This document shows positions 1 to 7,604 of a stretch of DNA of 19,200 nt, piece by piece. The stretch comes from CAYQQR01 sp964420035 (GTDB lineage: Bacteria > Bacteroidota > Bacteroidia > Bacteroidales > SM23-62). The translations under genes and the position numbers were made by a program. Below the pieces are notes generated by a model. The model was not told where the DNA came from. It saw only the letters and a list, made by a program, of their open reading frames with translations, and made no database searches. How positions within the stretch are numbered: the stretch's first letter is position 1; every line of letters begins with the position of its first letter. The stretch lies in the NCBI GenBank assembly GCA_964420035.1, contig CAYQQR010000060.1, positions 1 to 19,200 on the forward strand, given 5' to 3'.

Positions 1-45
1 AAGATGGAGGAATTTACAACTATATGATATGTTATTTAAAGAATG

Positions 46-519
46 TTATACTAGTTTTCCTGTTTCCTGCATGGCTTTCAACAGGGCATAGTCGCTGTTG
101 CTGAGTCCCCCCTCTATAATGGTCGAACGATCGTGGGGTTTATCTTTAAACCATTCTCCAAAGCTTACTCCATACGTATCGGCAAAATATGCGCCATCAA
201 AACGATTAACAATACTGTCAATCCCGGTGAGGGACACCCTTTTCATGTCGTATTTCTTGTCGCTGTAAGGTTTTAAGGGATGAAAACCGAAATAATCCCG
301 CTCAGCCTGATAGGCTTTATGATCGTATTTGCAATAGCGCTGGTGGTTAAGCATCCAGAACAAAGATGCATGTTCCTCCCGATCCGGAGTGGTGGCAGAC
401 TTATTGAGCACCAATAGATTGACTTCCTGCCTGGGTTTTATGAACCAGGCAACCCGACAGATCAGGATCAGTGCAACGATGCCCGAGACCAGGATCAAGA
501 GTGTTTTCAGTATTTTCAT
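46..519 (-). CDS. Hypothetical membrane-anchored protein, probably C-terminally truncated
   Basis: Encodes 157 residues that begin with one hydrophobic segment (about residues 4-26, an uncleaved anchor or signal) and continue as a soluble, aromatic-rich domain. The region with the REEHASLFWMLN, DYFGFHPLKP and ADTYGV motifs resembles, from memory, the N-terminal half of an uncharacterised Bacteroidota protein family of roughly 350-400 residues that continues well past the point where this protein stops (GKLV followed by TAA). The DNA beyond the stop, up to the window edge, is very AT-rich and in no frame shows the expected continuation. I therefore suspect a truncated gene or the scar of a rearrangement. 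It is divergent from the TPR gene, with 238 bases between them. The function is unknown. The open reading frame is well supported; the family match and the truncation are inferences from memory. Confidence 0.6.
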   Translation of the reverse strand: MKILKTLLILVSGIVALILICRVAWFIKPRQEVNLLVLNKSATTPDREEHASLFWMLNHQRYCKYDHKAYQAERDYFGFHPLKPYSDKKYDMKRVSLTGIDSIVNRFDGAYFADTYGVSFGEWFKDKPHDRSTIIEGGLSNSDYALLKAMQETGKLV

Positions 520-757
520 AGTACGTTCTTTTGGATCCTCTTCAAAACGAAAAAAGGACCTGATACGCTAAAATGCAATCTAAGAAAAACCCCTCATAAA
601 GTCAATACGCTCAATATCCCGCGAATTTTAAGAACCCTGCAATGAACGCGGCCATTCTTCACGGATGGTACGAAATTTGAGATTGCAATATGGTTTTAAT
701 AATATTTACATTATTTTCGTAATCCTTAAAAATTCAGAGCAAAAAAGTCAGAAAGAC

Positions 758-2101
758 ATGAAATTTACAAAAAGCTTAACGCTTTATATCGGTTTGGTTC
801 TTTTTACGGCAGCTCCCCTGAAGGCCCAGATGGAAACTATCTACAATAATCCGGATTACGGGCCGGACAGTGCTTCCAGGATAGCGTGCGCCAACAATCT
901 TTCCACCATGAGTGAATACATGAAGATCGATCTGCCTACTTACGCGTATCAGTCTTGGAAACAGGTATTCGACAATTGTCCCAAAGCCAGCAAGAATATT
1001 TATCTCCACGGTGCCAAGATCATCAAACACTACCTTGAGAATGCGGAAAACGATACCCGGAAACAGGAACTGCTGGACACGCTGATGTTGATCTACGACC
1101 GGAGAATTGAACATTTCGACCAGGAAGGATACGTTCTCGGCCGTAAAGCCATTGACCTGCTGCGTTATGACAGGACACAAATCGATAAAGCCTACGAAAT
1201 TTTTGAAAGATCGATAGAATCAGAACAGGAAGAATCGGAGGAGGCCGTGCTGGTCACTTTTATGCAGACATCGGTTACTTTATTCAGGCTCAATAAATCA
1301 GAAGCCTCCACCGTGGTGGATGATTACATCGCGGTTTCCAATATCCTGAATGCAAAGGCTGAAAGCGGTAGACTGGACAGCCGGCTCGAACGTGCAATAA
1401 GCTCGGTAGAGGGGTTGTTTTCTGATTCCGGTGCAGCAAACTGCGAAGACCTTATCGGCATTTTTGAACCGCAACTGGAAGCCAACAAAGATGATGCTGA
1501 ATGGCTCAAAAAAGCTACCGGACTGCTCAGAAAAACCGGGTGTGAGGAATCCCCCCTCTTTGCCAATGCCTCCGAAGCCCTGTATAAGCTCGAACCCTCG
1601 GCTTTTGCTGCCTACAACAATGCCCAGATCTTCATGAAAAAGGGGGACTATGAAAAAGCCGCCGGATACCTCAAAGAGGCCGTTGAGCTGGAAGAAGACC
1701 CGGGAAAAAAAGCCAACTATTACTACCGTTTGGGTTTAATCTCCAATGCTCATTTCGGTCAGCCCGTTCAGGCCAGGGATTATGCACGGGAAGCCATAGC
1801 GCTGGATGAGGATTTTGGTGATCCTTATATCCTGATAGGTCAGGCCTATATTGCAGGAAGGGAGCGCTGTGGAGAAAATGAATTTGAAAGAGCAGCCGTA
1901 TTTTGGGCGGCCGTTGATCAGTTCTACAAGGCCAAATCGGTGGACCCCGAAGTTGAAGAGGAAGCCAATGAGCTTATTGAGCGGTTTAGCCAGTATTTTC
2001 CGAATAAGGAAGATGCTTTCTTCTACGGATTTTCCGATGGCGACAGCTATACAGTAGGATGTTGGATCAACGAGACCACCAGGGTCAGGACCATCCAGTA
2101 A
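758..2101 (+). CDS. Secreted tetratricopeptide-repeat protein
   Basis: I chose the ATG at 758 because it puts a clean signal peptide at the very N-terminus (MKFTKSLTLYIGLVLFTAAP, cleavage near LKAQ). The same frame is open back to an ATG at 665, but that start would bury the signal. The mature part of the 447-residue protein is mostly helical. Clear TPR-like helix pairs lie at about residues 270-370 (AFAAYNNAQIFMKKGDYEKA followed by a second pair). The C-terminus has a distinct non-TPR tail containing FFYGFSDGDSYTVGCWINE, which I recall from other Bacteroidota TPR proteins of similar length. It presumably acts as a periplasmic or outer-membrane-associated scaffold; no enzymatic motif is visible. 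The gene stands alone, and its stop codon lies inside the hairpin at 2084-2113. Confidence 0.85.
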   Translation: MKFTKSLTLYIGLVLFTAAPLKAQMETIYNNPDYGPDSASRIACANNLSTMSEYMKIDLPTYAYQSWKQVFDNCPKASKNIYLHGAKIIKHYLENAENDTRKQELLDTLMLIYDRRIEHFDQEGYVLGRKAIDLLRYDRTQIDKAYEIFERSIESEQEESEEAVLVTFMQTSVTLFRLNKSEASTVVDDYIAVSNILNAKAESGRLDSRLERAISSVEGLFSDSGAANCEDLIGIFEPQLEANKDDAEWLKKATGLLRKTGCEESPLFANASEALYKLEPSAFAAYNNAQIFMKKGDYEKAAGYLKEAVELEEDPGKKANYYYRLGLISNAHFGQPVQARDYAREAIALDEDFGDPYILIGQAYIAGRERCGENEFERAAVFWAAVDQFYKAKSVDPEVEEEANELIERFSQYFPNKEDAFFYGFSDGDSYTVGCWINETTRVRTIQ

Positions 2102-2113
2102 ACCGGTCCTGAC
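2084..2113. terminator. Inverted repeat between convergent genes, probable bidirectional terminator
   Basis: GTCAGGACC (2084-2092) and GGTCCTGAC (2105-2113) form a perfect 9-bp stem with a 12-base loop that contains the TPR stop codon. The structure sits between the convergent TPR and response-regulator genes. No T-tract follows on either strand, so it is not a canonical intrinsic terminator, and its role is inferred from position. Confidence 0.5.
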
Positions 2114-2120
2114 GGTAGCA

Positions 2121-2819
2121 TCAGTCTTCAACGAATTTGTATCCAACGCCCTTGATGGTAACGATGCGTTCGGCTCCGATCTTCTCTCTCAGTTTTCTTA
2201 TATAAACATCAATGGTCCGGTCGCCCACCATCAGATCGTTGCCCCAGATATTTTCGAAGATCTTCTCCCGGGTAAAGACCCTGGAAGGTTTGGAGGTCAA
2301 TAAAAGCAGCAATTTGAATTCCTTCCTGGGCAGATTGAGGTCCCGTCCGTCTATGGAAACCTGGTGCTTTTCCTTATCGATCTTCAGGGTGCCAAATGTC
2401 AGGACATCATCACGGTCCCGGGTCTTTTTTCTTATTTGATCATTTCTCTTGAGCAGGGCCTTCAGCCGGCTGATCAATACTTTCGGGCGTATGGGCTTGG
2501 TTATGTAGTCGTCACCGCCTGCTTCAAAACCTGCAATCTGGGAATAGTCTTCCGACCTTGCCGTAAGGAATGCGACAATGGTTTGGCTGACTTCCGGGGT
2601 TTCCCTTATTATTTCACAGGTTTCCATACCATCCATTTCAGGCATCATTACATCCAGCAGAATAAGATCGGGCTGGACTTTCTTGGCGAGTTTGATGGCA
2701 GACCGGCCATCGAGTGCGCTAAATACCTGAAAACCTTCTTTTTTAAGATTGTAACTTACAAATTCGAGAATATCCTGTTCATCGTCGACAATAAGTATCT
2801 TGTGATCAACCAGGTTCAT
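2121..2819 (-). CDS. OmpR/PhoB-family response regulator (copy 1)
   Basis: Two-component DNA-binding regulator of 232 residues from the chosen start. The N-terminal receiver domain (about 5-120) carries the acidic pair D12/D13, phospho-acceptor D56 in LLDVMMPEMDG, T86 and K108 in the YITKP motif. The C-terminal winged helix (about 135-232) ends with the typical DRTIDVYIRKLREKIG and GVGYKFVE motifs. The frame is open to an ATG at 2858, but the start at 2819 gives a protein collinear, without gaps, with the paralogue at 5306-6001, so I prefer it. It is divergent from the phosphate permease and convergent with the TPR gene. No histidine kinase gene lies in the window. Context favours a PhoB-like role in phosphate sensing, but the true PhoB could be either copy. 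The family assignment is certain; the regulon is inferred. Confidence 0.93.
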   Translation of the reverse strand: MNLVDHKILIVDDEQDILEFVSYNLKKEGFQVFSALDGRSAIKLAKKVQPDLILLDVMMPEMDGMETCEIIRETPEVSQTIVAFLTARSEDYSQIAGFEAGGDDYITKPIRPKVLISRLKALLKRNDQIRKKTRDRDDVLTFGTLKIDKEKHQVSIDGRDLNLPRKEFKLLLLLTSKPSRVFTREKIFENIWGNDLMVGDRTIDVYIRKLREKIGAERIVTIKGVGYKFVED

Positions 2820-2862
2820 CGGGAACGGCTTTAAATTACGACTTAAAGCTATTCCCATTGAA

Positions 2863-2895
2863 TTAACTATGTGTTAAGCAAGCTTTATGAAATGC
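2863..2895. promoter_or_regulatory. Putative Pho-box array, regulator-proximal
   Basis: Three successive 11-bp units begin TTAA (2863), TTAA (2874) and TTAT (2885). The array lies in the 187-bp divergent region between response regulator 1 and the phosphate permease, closer to the regulator, so autoregulation is plausible. Eleven-bp direct repeats are the known spacing of PhoB/OmpR-type sites; assigning this one to PhoB is inference. Confidence 0.5.
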
Positions 2896-2923
2896 AGAAA
2901 TTTGGACTACATTTACCTCCAAA

Positions 2924-2956
2924 TTTCTCTCAATTTAATATAAACTTAAAGTTATA
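2924..2956. promoter_or_regulatory. Putative Pho-box array, permease-proximal
   Basis: Units at 11-bp spacing begin TTTC (2924, weak), TTAA (2935) and TTAA (2946), starting 83 bases upstream of the permease ATG. TACCTTTA at 2982-2989 matches the Bacteroidota -7 consensus TAnnTTTG except at the last base and could be the promoter element it serves. Only two units are good matches, so this site is less certain than the array at 6502. Confidence 0.4.
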
Positions 2957-3006
2957 AACGGCTTCATCTCTTTTTAGAATGTACCTTTACAAATTCCATT
3001 TTACCC

Positions 3007-5268
3007 ATGGAGGCATTCTATATATTTGTCATTGCTGTTCTGATCCTCCTTGCTGTCTCAGACCTGATCGTTGGAGTCTGTAACGATGCTGTAAATTTCC
3101 TCAATTCTGCAATTGGTTCAAAGGCTGCAAGTTTTAAGGTGGTCATGATCCTTGCCGTGCTCGGCGTACTTGTCGGTGCTTCCTTTTCAAGCGGTATGAT
3201 GGAAGTGGCGCGAAAAGGGATTTTCAATCCCCAGTTTTTCACGTTCAGCCAGATCATGATCATTTTCCTGGCAGTCATGCTTACCGATGTCATATTGCTT
3301 GATCTGTTCAATACTTTCGGTTTACCCACTTCGACTACCGTTTCAATCGTGTTTGAGCTCCTGGGAGCCTCCGTGGGCATGGCCACCGTGCTGGTGATGA
3401 ATGACGCCCAGATCCAATCGGCCGGTGGAGAACTTACAAGGGCAACCGTCGCTTCCTATATCAATTCATCCAATGCTTTATTGATCATATCCGGGATCCT
3501 GCTGTCCATCTTTTTTGCCTTCATGGCCGGGGCCATCATACAGTTTATTACCCGGCTGATGTTCAGTTTCAAATACGAGCGTAACCTCAAATATTTCTCA
3601 GGCATCTGGGGAGGCATTGCCATAACCGCCATCATCTATTTCATGCTGGTCAAGGGAGTGAAAGGGGCAACCTTTATGACCGATGCTGCAGTGGATTTCA
3701 TCAACACCAACCGGAATGTAATCATACTGGCATCCCTGGTTGGATGGAGCGTCGTTTTGCAATTCCTGCAATGGATATTCCGCATCAATGTTTTACGTTT
3801 TATCGTCCTGGTGGGAACCTTTGCCCTGGCCATGGCTTTTGCCGGGAACGACCTTGTCAATTTCATCGGGGTACCCCTGGCAGGATTGGAATCCTACAAG
3901 GCTTTTGCAGCCCACCCCGGTACCGATCCGGACAGTGTTATGATGGTGGCCCTGACCGGGCCCATACCAACGAAAACGCTTTATCTTCTGATTGCAGGAA
4001 CTATCATGGTTCTGGCGCTATGGACCTCCATGAAGGCCCGGTCGGTGGTCAAGACCAGTATAGACCTGAGCAGGCAGAATGAAGGAACCGAACGCTTTGA
4101 ATCCTCTTATCTGGCCCGTTCCCTGGTGAGAATGACCGCTTCTTCCGGAAATCTGATGCAAAAAATTCTGCCTCATGCCTTTAACCGGCTTATGGCCCGT
4201 CAATTCAATTCAGAAGAAAGTCTGAAGCGGATAGAAAAGGATAAGCTCTCCTTTGACCTTCTGAGGGCTTCGGTGAACCTGGTCGTTGCCAGCATATTAA
4301 TCGCTATCGGTACCTCCAATAAGCTCCCCCTTTCCACCACCTACGTAACCTTCATGGTAGCCATGGGGACCTCGCTGTCCGATGGCGCGTGGGGACTGGA
4401 TAGTGCGGTAAACCGCATCACCGGGGTGTTGACCGTTATCGGTGGTTGGTTCATGACCGCCCTGTCGGCTTTCACAGGGGCATTCCTTGTTGCATTATTC
4501 ATCAACCGGGCCGGTTTAACCGGGATTATTATCATGCTCCTGATTGCAGGTTTCTTTGTGATCCGGACACAATATATCTTCAAAAGAAGACAATCAGAAT
4601 CGGAAAAAATTGAAGCAGAGGGAGCCAAATCCTCCTACAACAGGGTCGAGATACTAAAGGAAACATCGGAAGAAATCACAAGCAATCTGATCCAGATCAG
4701 CAAGTATTTTTTGTTGAGCATCGATCATCTGACGAACTACAAACGTAAGAAGATGAAACAGGTCATTGTGGAAGTCAGAAAACTCAAAAAGATCAGTCAG
4801 CGTCACAAATCCAACGTGGTATCGATGATCCAGAAACTCGAAGAAGCCGACCTGGAATCCGGCCCATACTACATCCAGTTGATGGATCAGCTTTATGAGA
4901 CCATCGATTGTCTGAGTTATATCACGGAACCTGCATTTGCACACCTCGACAACCGGCATCCTGCCCTTACTTCCATGCAGTGCGATGATCTGGATACATT
5001 AAAGGAGAATGTGACGGATTACTTCAATTTTCTGCTGAATATCTTTAAGAACGACAAACTTGAAAAGATATCGGAGGCCGACAACACTCAGGATAAATTG
5101 ATCGAGCTTATCCAGGATTTCAGGAAAAACCAGATCAAGGCCATAAAAAAGTCAAAAGCAAGTACAAAAAACAGTTTGATTTTCCTGGAAATTTTGAACG
5201 AAACCAAAAACCTTTTACAGCATGTTGAAAAGCTAATGCTGGCATACAGGGATTTCAAGGAGAATTAA
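3007..5268 (+). CDS. PiT-family inorganic phosphate permease with PhoU-like C-terminal domain
   Basis: Inner-membrane, ion-coupled phosphate transporter of the Pho4/PiT family. The two inverted family signatures are visible: VCNDAVNFLNSAIGS at about residues 24-38 (N26/D27) and AGNDLVNFIGVPLAG at about residues 279-293 (N281/D282). The glycine- and threonine-rich loops FGLPTSTTVS and NKLPLSTTYVTF are also typical. Around ten hydrophobic segments fill the first 525 residues. The last 210 or so (from about 540) are charged, helical and cytosolic, resembling PhoU. At 753 residues it is much longer than classic PiT proteins (around 400-500); this fused form is, to my knowledge, common in Bacteroidota. 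The tail may give built-in control of transport. It is flanked by two PhoB-like regulators, and putative Pho boxes precede it. The transported ion could be phosphate or, less likely here, sulfate. Confidence 0.93.
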   Translation: MEAFYIFVIAVLILLAVSDLIVGVCNDAVNFLNSAIGSKAASFKVVMILAVLGVLVGASFSSGMMEVARKGIFNPQFFTFSQIMIIFLAVMLTDVILLDLFNTFGLPTSTTVSIVFELLGASVGMATVLVMNDAQIQSAGGELTRATVASYINSSNALLIISGILLSIFFAFMAGAIIQFITRLMFSFKYERNLKYFSGIWGGIAITAIIYFMLVKGVKGATFMTDAAVDFINTNRNVIILASLVGWSVVLQFLQWIFRINVLRFIVLVGTFALAMAFAGNDLVNFIGVPLAGLESYKAFAAHPGTDPDSVMMVALTGPIPTKTLYLLIAGTIMVLALWTSMKARSVVKTSIDLSRQNEGTERFESSYLARSLVRMTASSGNLMQKILPHAFNRLMARQFNSEESLKRIEKDKLSFDLLRASVNLVVASILIAIGTSNKLPLSTTYVTFMVAMGTSLSDGAWGLDSAVNRITGVLTVIGGWFMTALSAFTGAFLVALFINRAGLTGIIIMLLIAGFFVIRTQYIFKRRQSESEKIEAEGAKSSYNRVEILKETSEEITSNLIQISKYFLLSIDHLTNYKRKKMKQVIVEVRKLKKISQRHKSNVVSMIQKLEEADLESGPYYIQLMDQLYETIDCLSYITEPAFAHLDNRHPALTSMQCDDLDTLKENVTDYFNFLLNIFKNDKLEKISEADNTQDKLIELIQDFRKNQIKAIKKSKASTKNSLIFLEILNETKNLLQHVEKLMLAYRDFKEN

Positions 5269-5305
5269 AATAGTCTTAAGCCGGCTCAGAACTTACGGGA
5301 AACAC

Positions 5306-6001
5306 CTATTCAACGTATTTATAACCTACCCCCTTAACCGTTTTGATGTGCTTGTCCCCTATCTTTTCCCTCAGTTTACGGATATGTACATCAATGGTGC
5401 GGTCACCAACAATGATCTTATCTCCCCATACCATCCGGAAAATCTCGTCGCGGGTAAATACTTTTTCGGGGCGGGAAATCAGCAGGTTCAATAGTTCAAA
5501 TTCTTTTTTCGGCAAGATCAGATCTTTCCCGTCTTTAACCACCATAAAACGATCCCGGTCGATCACCAACCCTTTTTTCCGTATGATCTTATCCCCGGAA
5601 TCTTCTTCAAGCCGCTGACGGTCGGCCCGTTTCAAGAGGGCCTTTATCCTGCTGATAAGGACCTTGGGCTTTATGGGTTTGGTGATATAATCGTCGGCCC
5701 CGGCCTCGAAACCTGCAATCTGGGAAAAATCCTCACCCCGGGCCGTAAGAAAAGCGATTATGGTATCATCCAGGTTCTTATCCTTCCGGATCTCCTCACA
5801 GGTTTCGATCCCGTCCATATCCGGCATCATCACATCCAGAAGGATCAGATCGGGTAAATATTCCCTGGCGATCTTCAGGGCTTCCTGCCCGCTTATGGCG
5901 GTCCGTATCTGGAAATCATATTTTTGCAGATTATAGCTGATAAACTCCAAAATGTCCCGCTCATCATCTACCAGGAGGATTTTATATTTACTGTAGTCCA
6001 T
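5306..6001 (-). CDS. OmpR/PhoB-family response regulator (copy 2)
   Basis: Response regulator of 231 residues, aligned without gaps to copy 1 (2121-2819) through the receiver domain: D12/D13, D56 in LLDVMMPDMDG, T86 and K108 in the YITKP motif. The DNA-binding winged helix carries DRTIDVHIRKLREKIG and ends GVGYKYVE. The presumed recognition helix is almost the same as in copy 1, so both may bind the same or very similar sites. It is convergent with the phosphate permease, 37 bases away. No cognate kinase gene lies nearby. With copy 1 it brackets the permease, suggesting duplication of a phoB-like gene, or paralogues answering different kinases within one phosphate regulon. Which copy is the functional PhoB cannot be told from the sequence. 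Confidence 0.93.
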   Translation of the reverse strand: MDYSKYKILLVDDERDILEFISYNLQKYDFQIRTAISGQEALKIAREYLPDLILLDVMMPDMDGIETCEEIRKDKNLDDTIIAFLTARGEDFSQIAGFEAGADDYITKPIKPKVLISRIKALLKRADRQRLEEDSGDKIIRKKGLVIDRDRFMVVKDGKDLILPKKEFELLNLLISRPEKVFTRDEIFRMVWGDKIIVGDRTIDVHIRKLREKIGDKHIKTVKGVGYKYVE

Positions 6002-6002
6002 T

Positions 6003-6028
6003 TTAAGGATTTGTTAACACTGGATAAA
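6003..6028. promoter_or_regulatory. Weak 11-bp TTAA array before response regulator 2
   Basis: TTAA at 6003 and 6014, then TAAA at 6025, keep the 11-bp register seen in the stronger arrays and directly abut the regulator's start codon. In AT-rich leader DNA two spaced TTAA tetramers could be chance. I list it because it precedes the PhoB-like gene itself, where autoregulation would be expected. Confidence 0.25.
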
Positions 6029-6060
6029 TTTAATAAAACTCAGCAAATATAGCAGCCATT

Positions 6061-6094
6061 GGAAAAAACAAAAAAGCCCGGATAATTTCCGGGC
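6061..6094 (-). terminator. Intrinsic terminator for the small secreted-protein gene
   Basis: GCCCGGA (6076-6082) pairs with TTCCGGGC (6087-6094) to give a 7-bp GC-rich stem with a 5-base loop. On the minus strand it is followed by a long T-rich tract (the complement of 6061-6075). It lies just downstream of the gene at 6125-6469, so that gene is probably a single-gene transcript and response regulator 2 needs its own promoter. Confidence 0.85.
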
Positions 6095-6124
6095 CCTCGT
6101 ATCATAATTGTTTTTGTGTATCAA

Positions 6125-6469
6125 TTATCTGCGCATTTCAACGGTAAGCGTACAATCCCCGCCGGATGGCTCAAGCTGCTCTTCATAATTCTTGTAAGAC
6201 ACATGACTCACAACAAGCTTAACCCCTGAAGCCGCTGACGGACAGGGTACATTAAAGCTTCCATCCAGGTCGGCATAATAGGTCTCACTATCCCCCTCTA
6301 TCTTAATCTTTGCACCGGGCAGGCTTTCACCGGAAATCTTATCAACCACCGTTCCTGAGATGACCCTGGATCCATTTATATTTTCTTTTTCATTTCCGGC
6401 AGCATACAGCTCATTCAACGGTAGCGCCAGGATGGTCCATAGGGTAACATGGATAAGAAAATGTTTCAT
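6125..6469 (-). CDS. Small secreted carboxypeptidase-regulatory-like domain protein
   Basis: Encodes 114 residues: a signal peptide (about 1-23, ending ELYAAG) followed by one carboxypeptidase D regulatory-like, transthyretin-fold beta-sandwich (about 33-114). The motifs ISGTVVDKISGESLPGAKI and DLDGSFNVPC are the usual markers. In Bacteroidota this domain normally forms the N-terminal extension of TonB-dependent receptors; here it stands alone, with no receptor attached. It is divergent from the porin gene and shares the intergenic region that carries the 11-bp TTAA array. A terminator follows. The role is unknown: it may dock to a surface or periplasmic partner. Two cysteines (in VPCPS and GGDCT) could form a disulfide. 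Domain identification is firm; any link to phosphate uptake is contextual. Confidence 0.8.
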   Translation of the reverse strand: MKHFLIHVTLWTILALPLNELYAAGNEKENINGSRVISGTVVDKISGESLPGAKIKIEGDSETYYADLDGSFNVPCPSAASGVKLVVSHVSYKNYEEQLEPSGGDCTLTVEMRR

Positions 6470-6501
6470 AATCTATAAGGTACAAATGTAAGACCGGGAT
6501 A

Positions 6502-6567
6502 TTAAACCATTCTTAAAGTAAGCTGAGGTTTGGATTAAATAAGTGTTAAGTATATCTTAAACGAGTC
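6502..6567. promoter_or_regulatory. Six-register 11-bp array, putative Pho-box cluster
   Basis: TTAA occurs at 6502, 6513, 6535, 6546 and 6557, all in one 11-bp phase. The missing register at 6524 reads TGAG. The array fills most of the 122-bp divergent gap between the small secreted protein and the porin, ending about 25 bases before the porin ATG. The geometry fits tandem binding of PhoB/OmpR-type dimers. This is the strongest of the arrays in the window. The spacing is directly visible; the binding protein is inferred from the two PhoB-like genes nearby. Confidence 0.65.
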
Positions 6568-6591
6568 AATGCCCCAGCAATAAAACCAACC

Positions 6592-7602
6592 ATGAAAACA
6601 ACCTGTTTCCCTGGTAAGCCCTTATTTATAATGGTTTACATGATCATGCTCACCGCGTCAAGCCTCCTTGCACAGGAAAAAACCAATACAGGAGTCCCCA
6701 TTCTGAAGGTCTACTGGAACTTTCATCACAGCCTCCGGAAGGATGACCCCGAGGCTGCTTTTGAAATAAAAAGGGTGTATCTGGGTTACCGCCATTATTT
6801 CAACACCCGGTTGAAAGCAGAAGTAAAGCTGGATATTGGAAGCCCGGAAGATTTGAGTGAATATTCCCTGATGAGGCGGTATGCCTATTTTAAAACTGCC
6901 GGTTTATCCTATACCGCAGGTAGACTTGAGTTGAAGGTCGGCCTGGTGGATATGCAAACATTCAAAGTTCAGGAAGATTTTTGGGATCACCGGTACGTGT
7001 ACAAGTCCATGCAGGATGAGCACAAATTCGGCAACACGGCAGACATCGGGATCATAGCATTTTATGCTCTGAGCGAGCATCTATCCGTGGACCTGTCTGT
7101 TACTAACGGAGAAGGGTATAGAAACCTGCAGGCAGATGATTATTTCAAATATTCCGCGGGGATATCATACCGTCCTGTCGATATTCTTCTCACCAGGGTT
7201 TATTACGATATCATGAACCATCCCGGGGCCAACCAGTCGACATTCAATGTTTTTTCGGGTCTCACCATACGCGAATATAAACTGGGTCTGGAATATAACC
7301 TTGTCAACAACTGGGACTACTTTGCAGGAAAACAACTTACAGGGATTTCTGTATACGGCATGTACCAATTAAGTCCACAATTTGAATTATTCGGACGTTT
7401 TGACCGCCTGAGTTCAAACAAAATAGGAAATGAAGAGATCCCATGGCACCTTTCCCGGGATGGGTCGGCACTGATAGGGGGTGTTGCATTTGTGCCCATG
7501 GAGCATGTACAAATATCCCTGAACTATAAAGACTGGGTTCCCTTTGCCGCCAATCTGGACCATCAGGCTTTTATCTACCTTAATCTTGAATTTAAGTATT
7601 GA
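6592..7602 (+). CDS. OprO/OprP-like outer-membrane porin
   Basis: Outer-membrane beta-barrel of 336 residues with an N-terminal signal peptide (about 1-27, ending SSLLAQ). The body is a run of amphipathic strands such as RVYLGYRHYFNTRLKAEVKLD, FELFGRFDRLSSN and a C-terminal strand ending LNLEFKY, consistent with a barrel closing on an aromatic residue. The AFEIKRVYLGYR region and overall layout recall the phosphate-selective porin O/P group. Specificity cannot be read from the sequence, but placement beside a PiT permease and two PhoB-like regulators, behind the strongest 11-bp array, supports phosphate or another anion. It is followed after two bases by the lipoprotein gene, so the two are probably translationally coupled. 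Confidence 0.8.
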   Translation: MKTTCFPGKPLFIMVYMIMLTASSLLAQEKTNTGVPILKVYWNFHHSLRKDDPEAAFEIKRVYLGYRHYFNTRLKAEVKLDIGSPEDLSEYSLMRRYAYFKTAGLSYTAGRLELKVGLVDMQTFKVQEDFWDHRYVYKSMQDEHKFGNTADIGIIAFYALSEHLSVDLSVTNGEGYRNLQADDYFKYSAGISYRPVDILLTRVYYDIMNHPGANQSTFNVFSGLTIREYKLGLEYNLVNNWDYFAGKQLTGISVYGMYQLSPQFELFGRFDRLSSNKIGNEEIPWHLSRDGSALIGGVAFVPMEHVQISLNYKDWVPFAANLDHQAFIYLNLEFKY

Positions 7603-7604
7603 AA

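Noticed and set aside
665..757. N-terminal extension of the TPR protein to an upstream ATG
   Set aside because: It would place 31 residues before an obvious signal peptide; the ATG at 758 is better.
2364..2834. 156-codon plus-strand frame opposite response regulator 1
   Set aside because: Antisense to a well-conserved receiver domain, with no recognisable protein features.
2831..2853. TTAA pair just inside the open frame upstream of response regulator 1's start
   Set aside because: Spacing is 12 bases and out of register with the 2863 array, so not counted as a unit.
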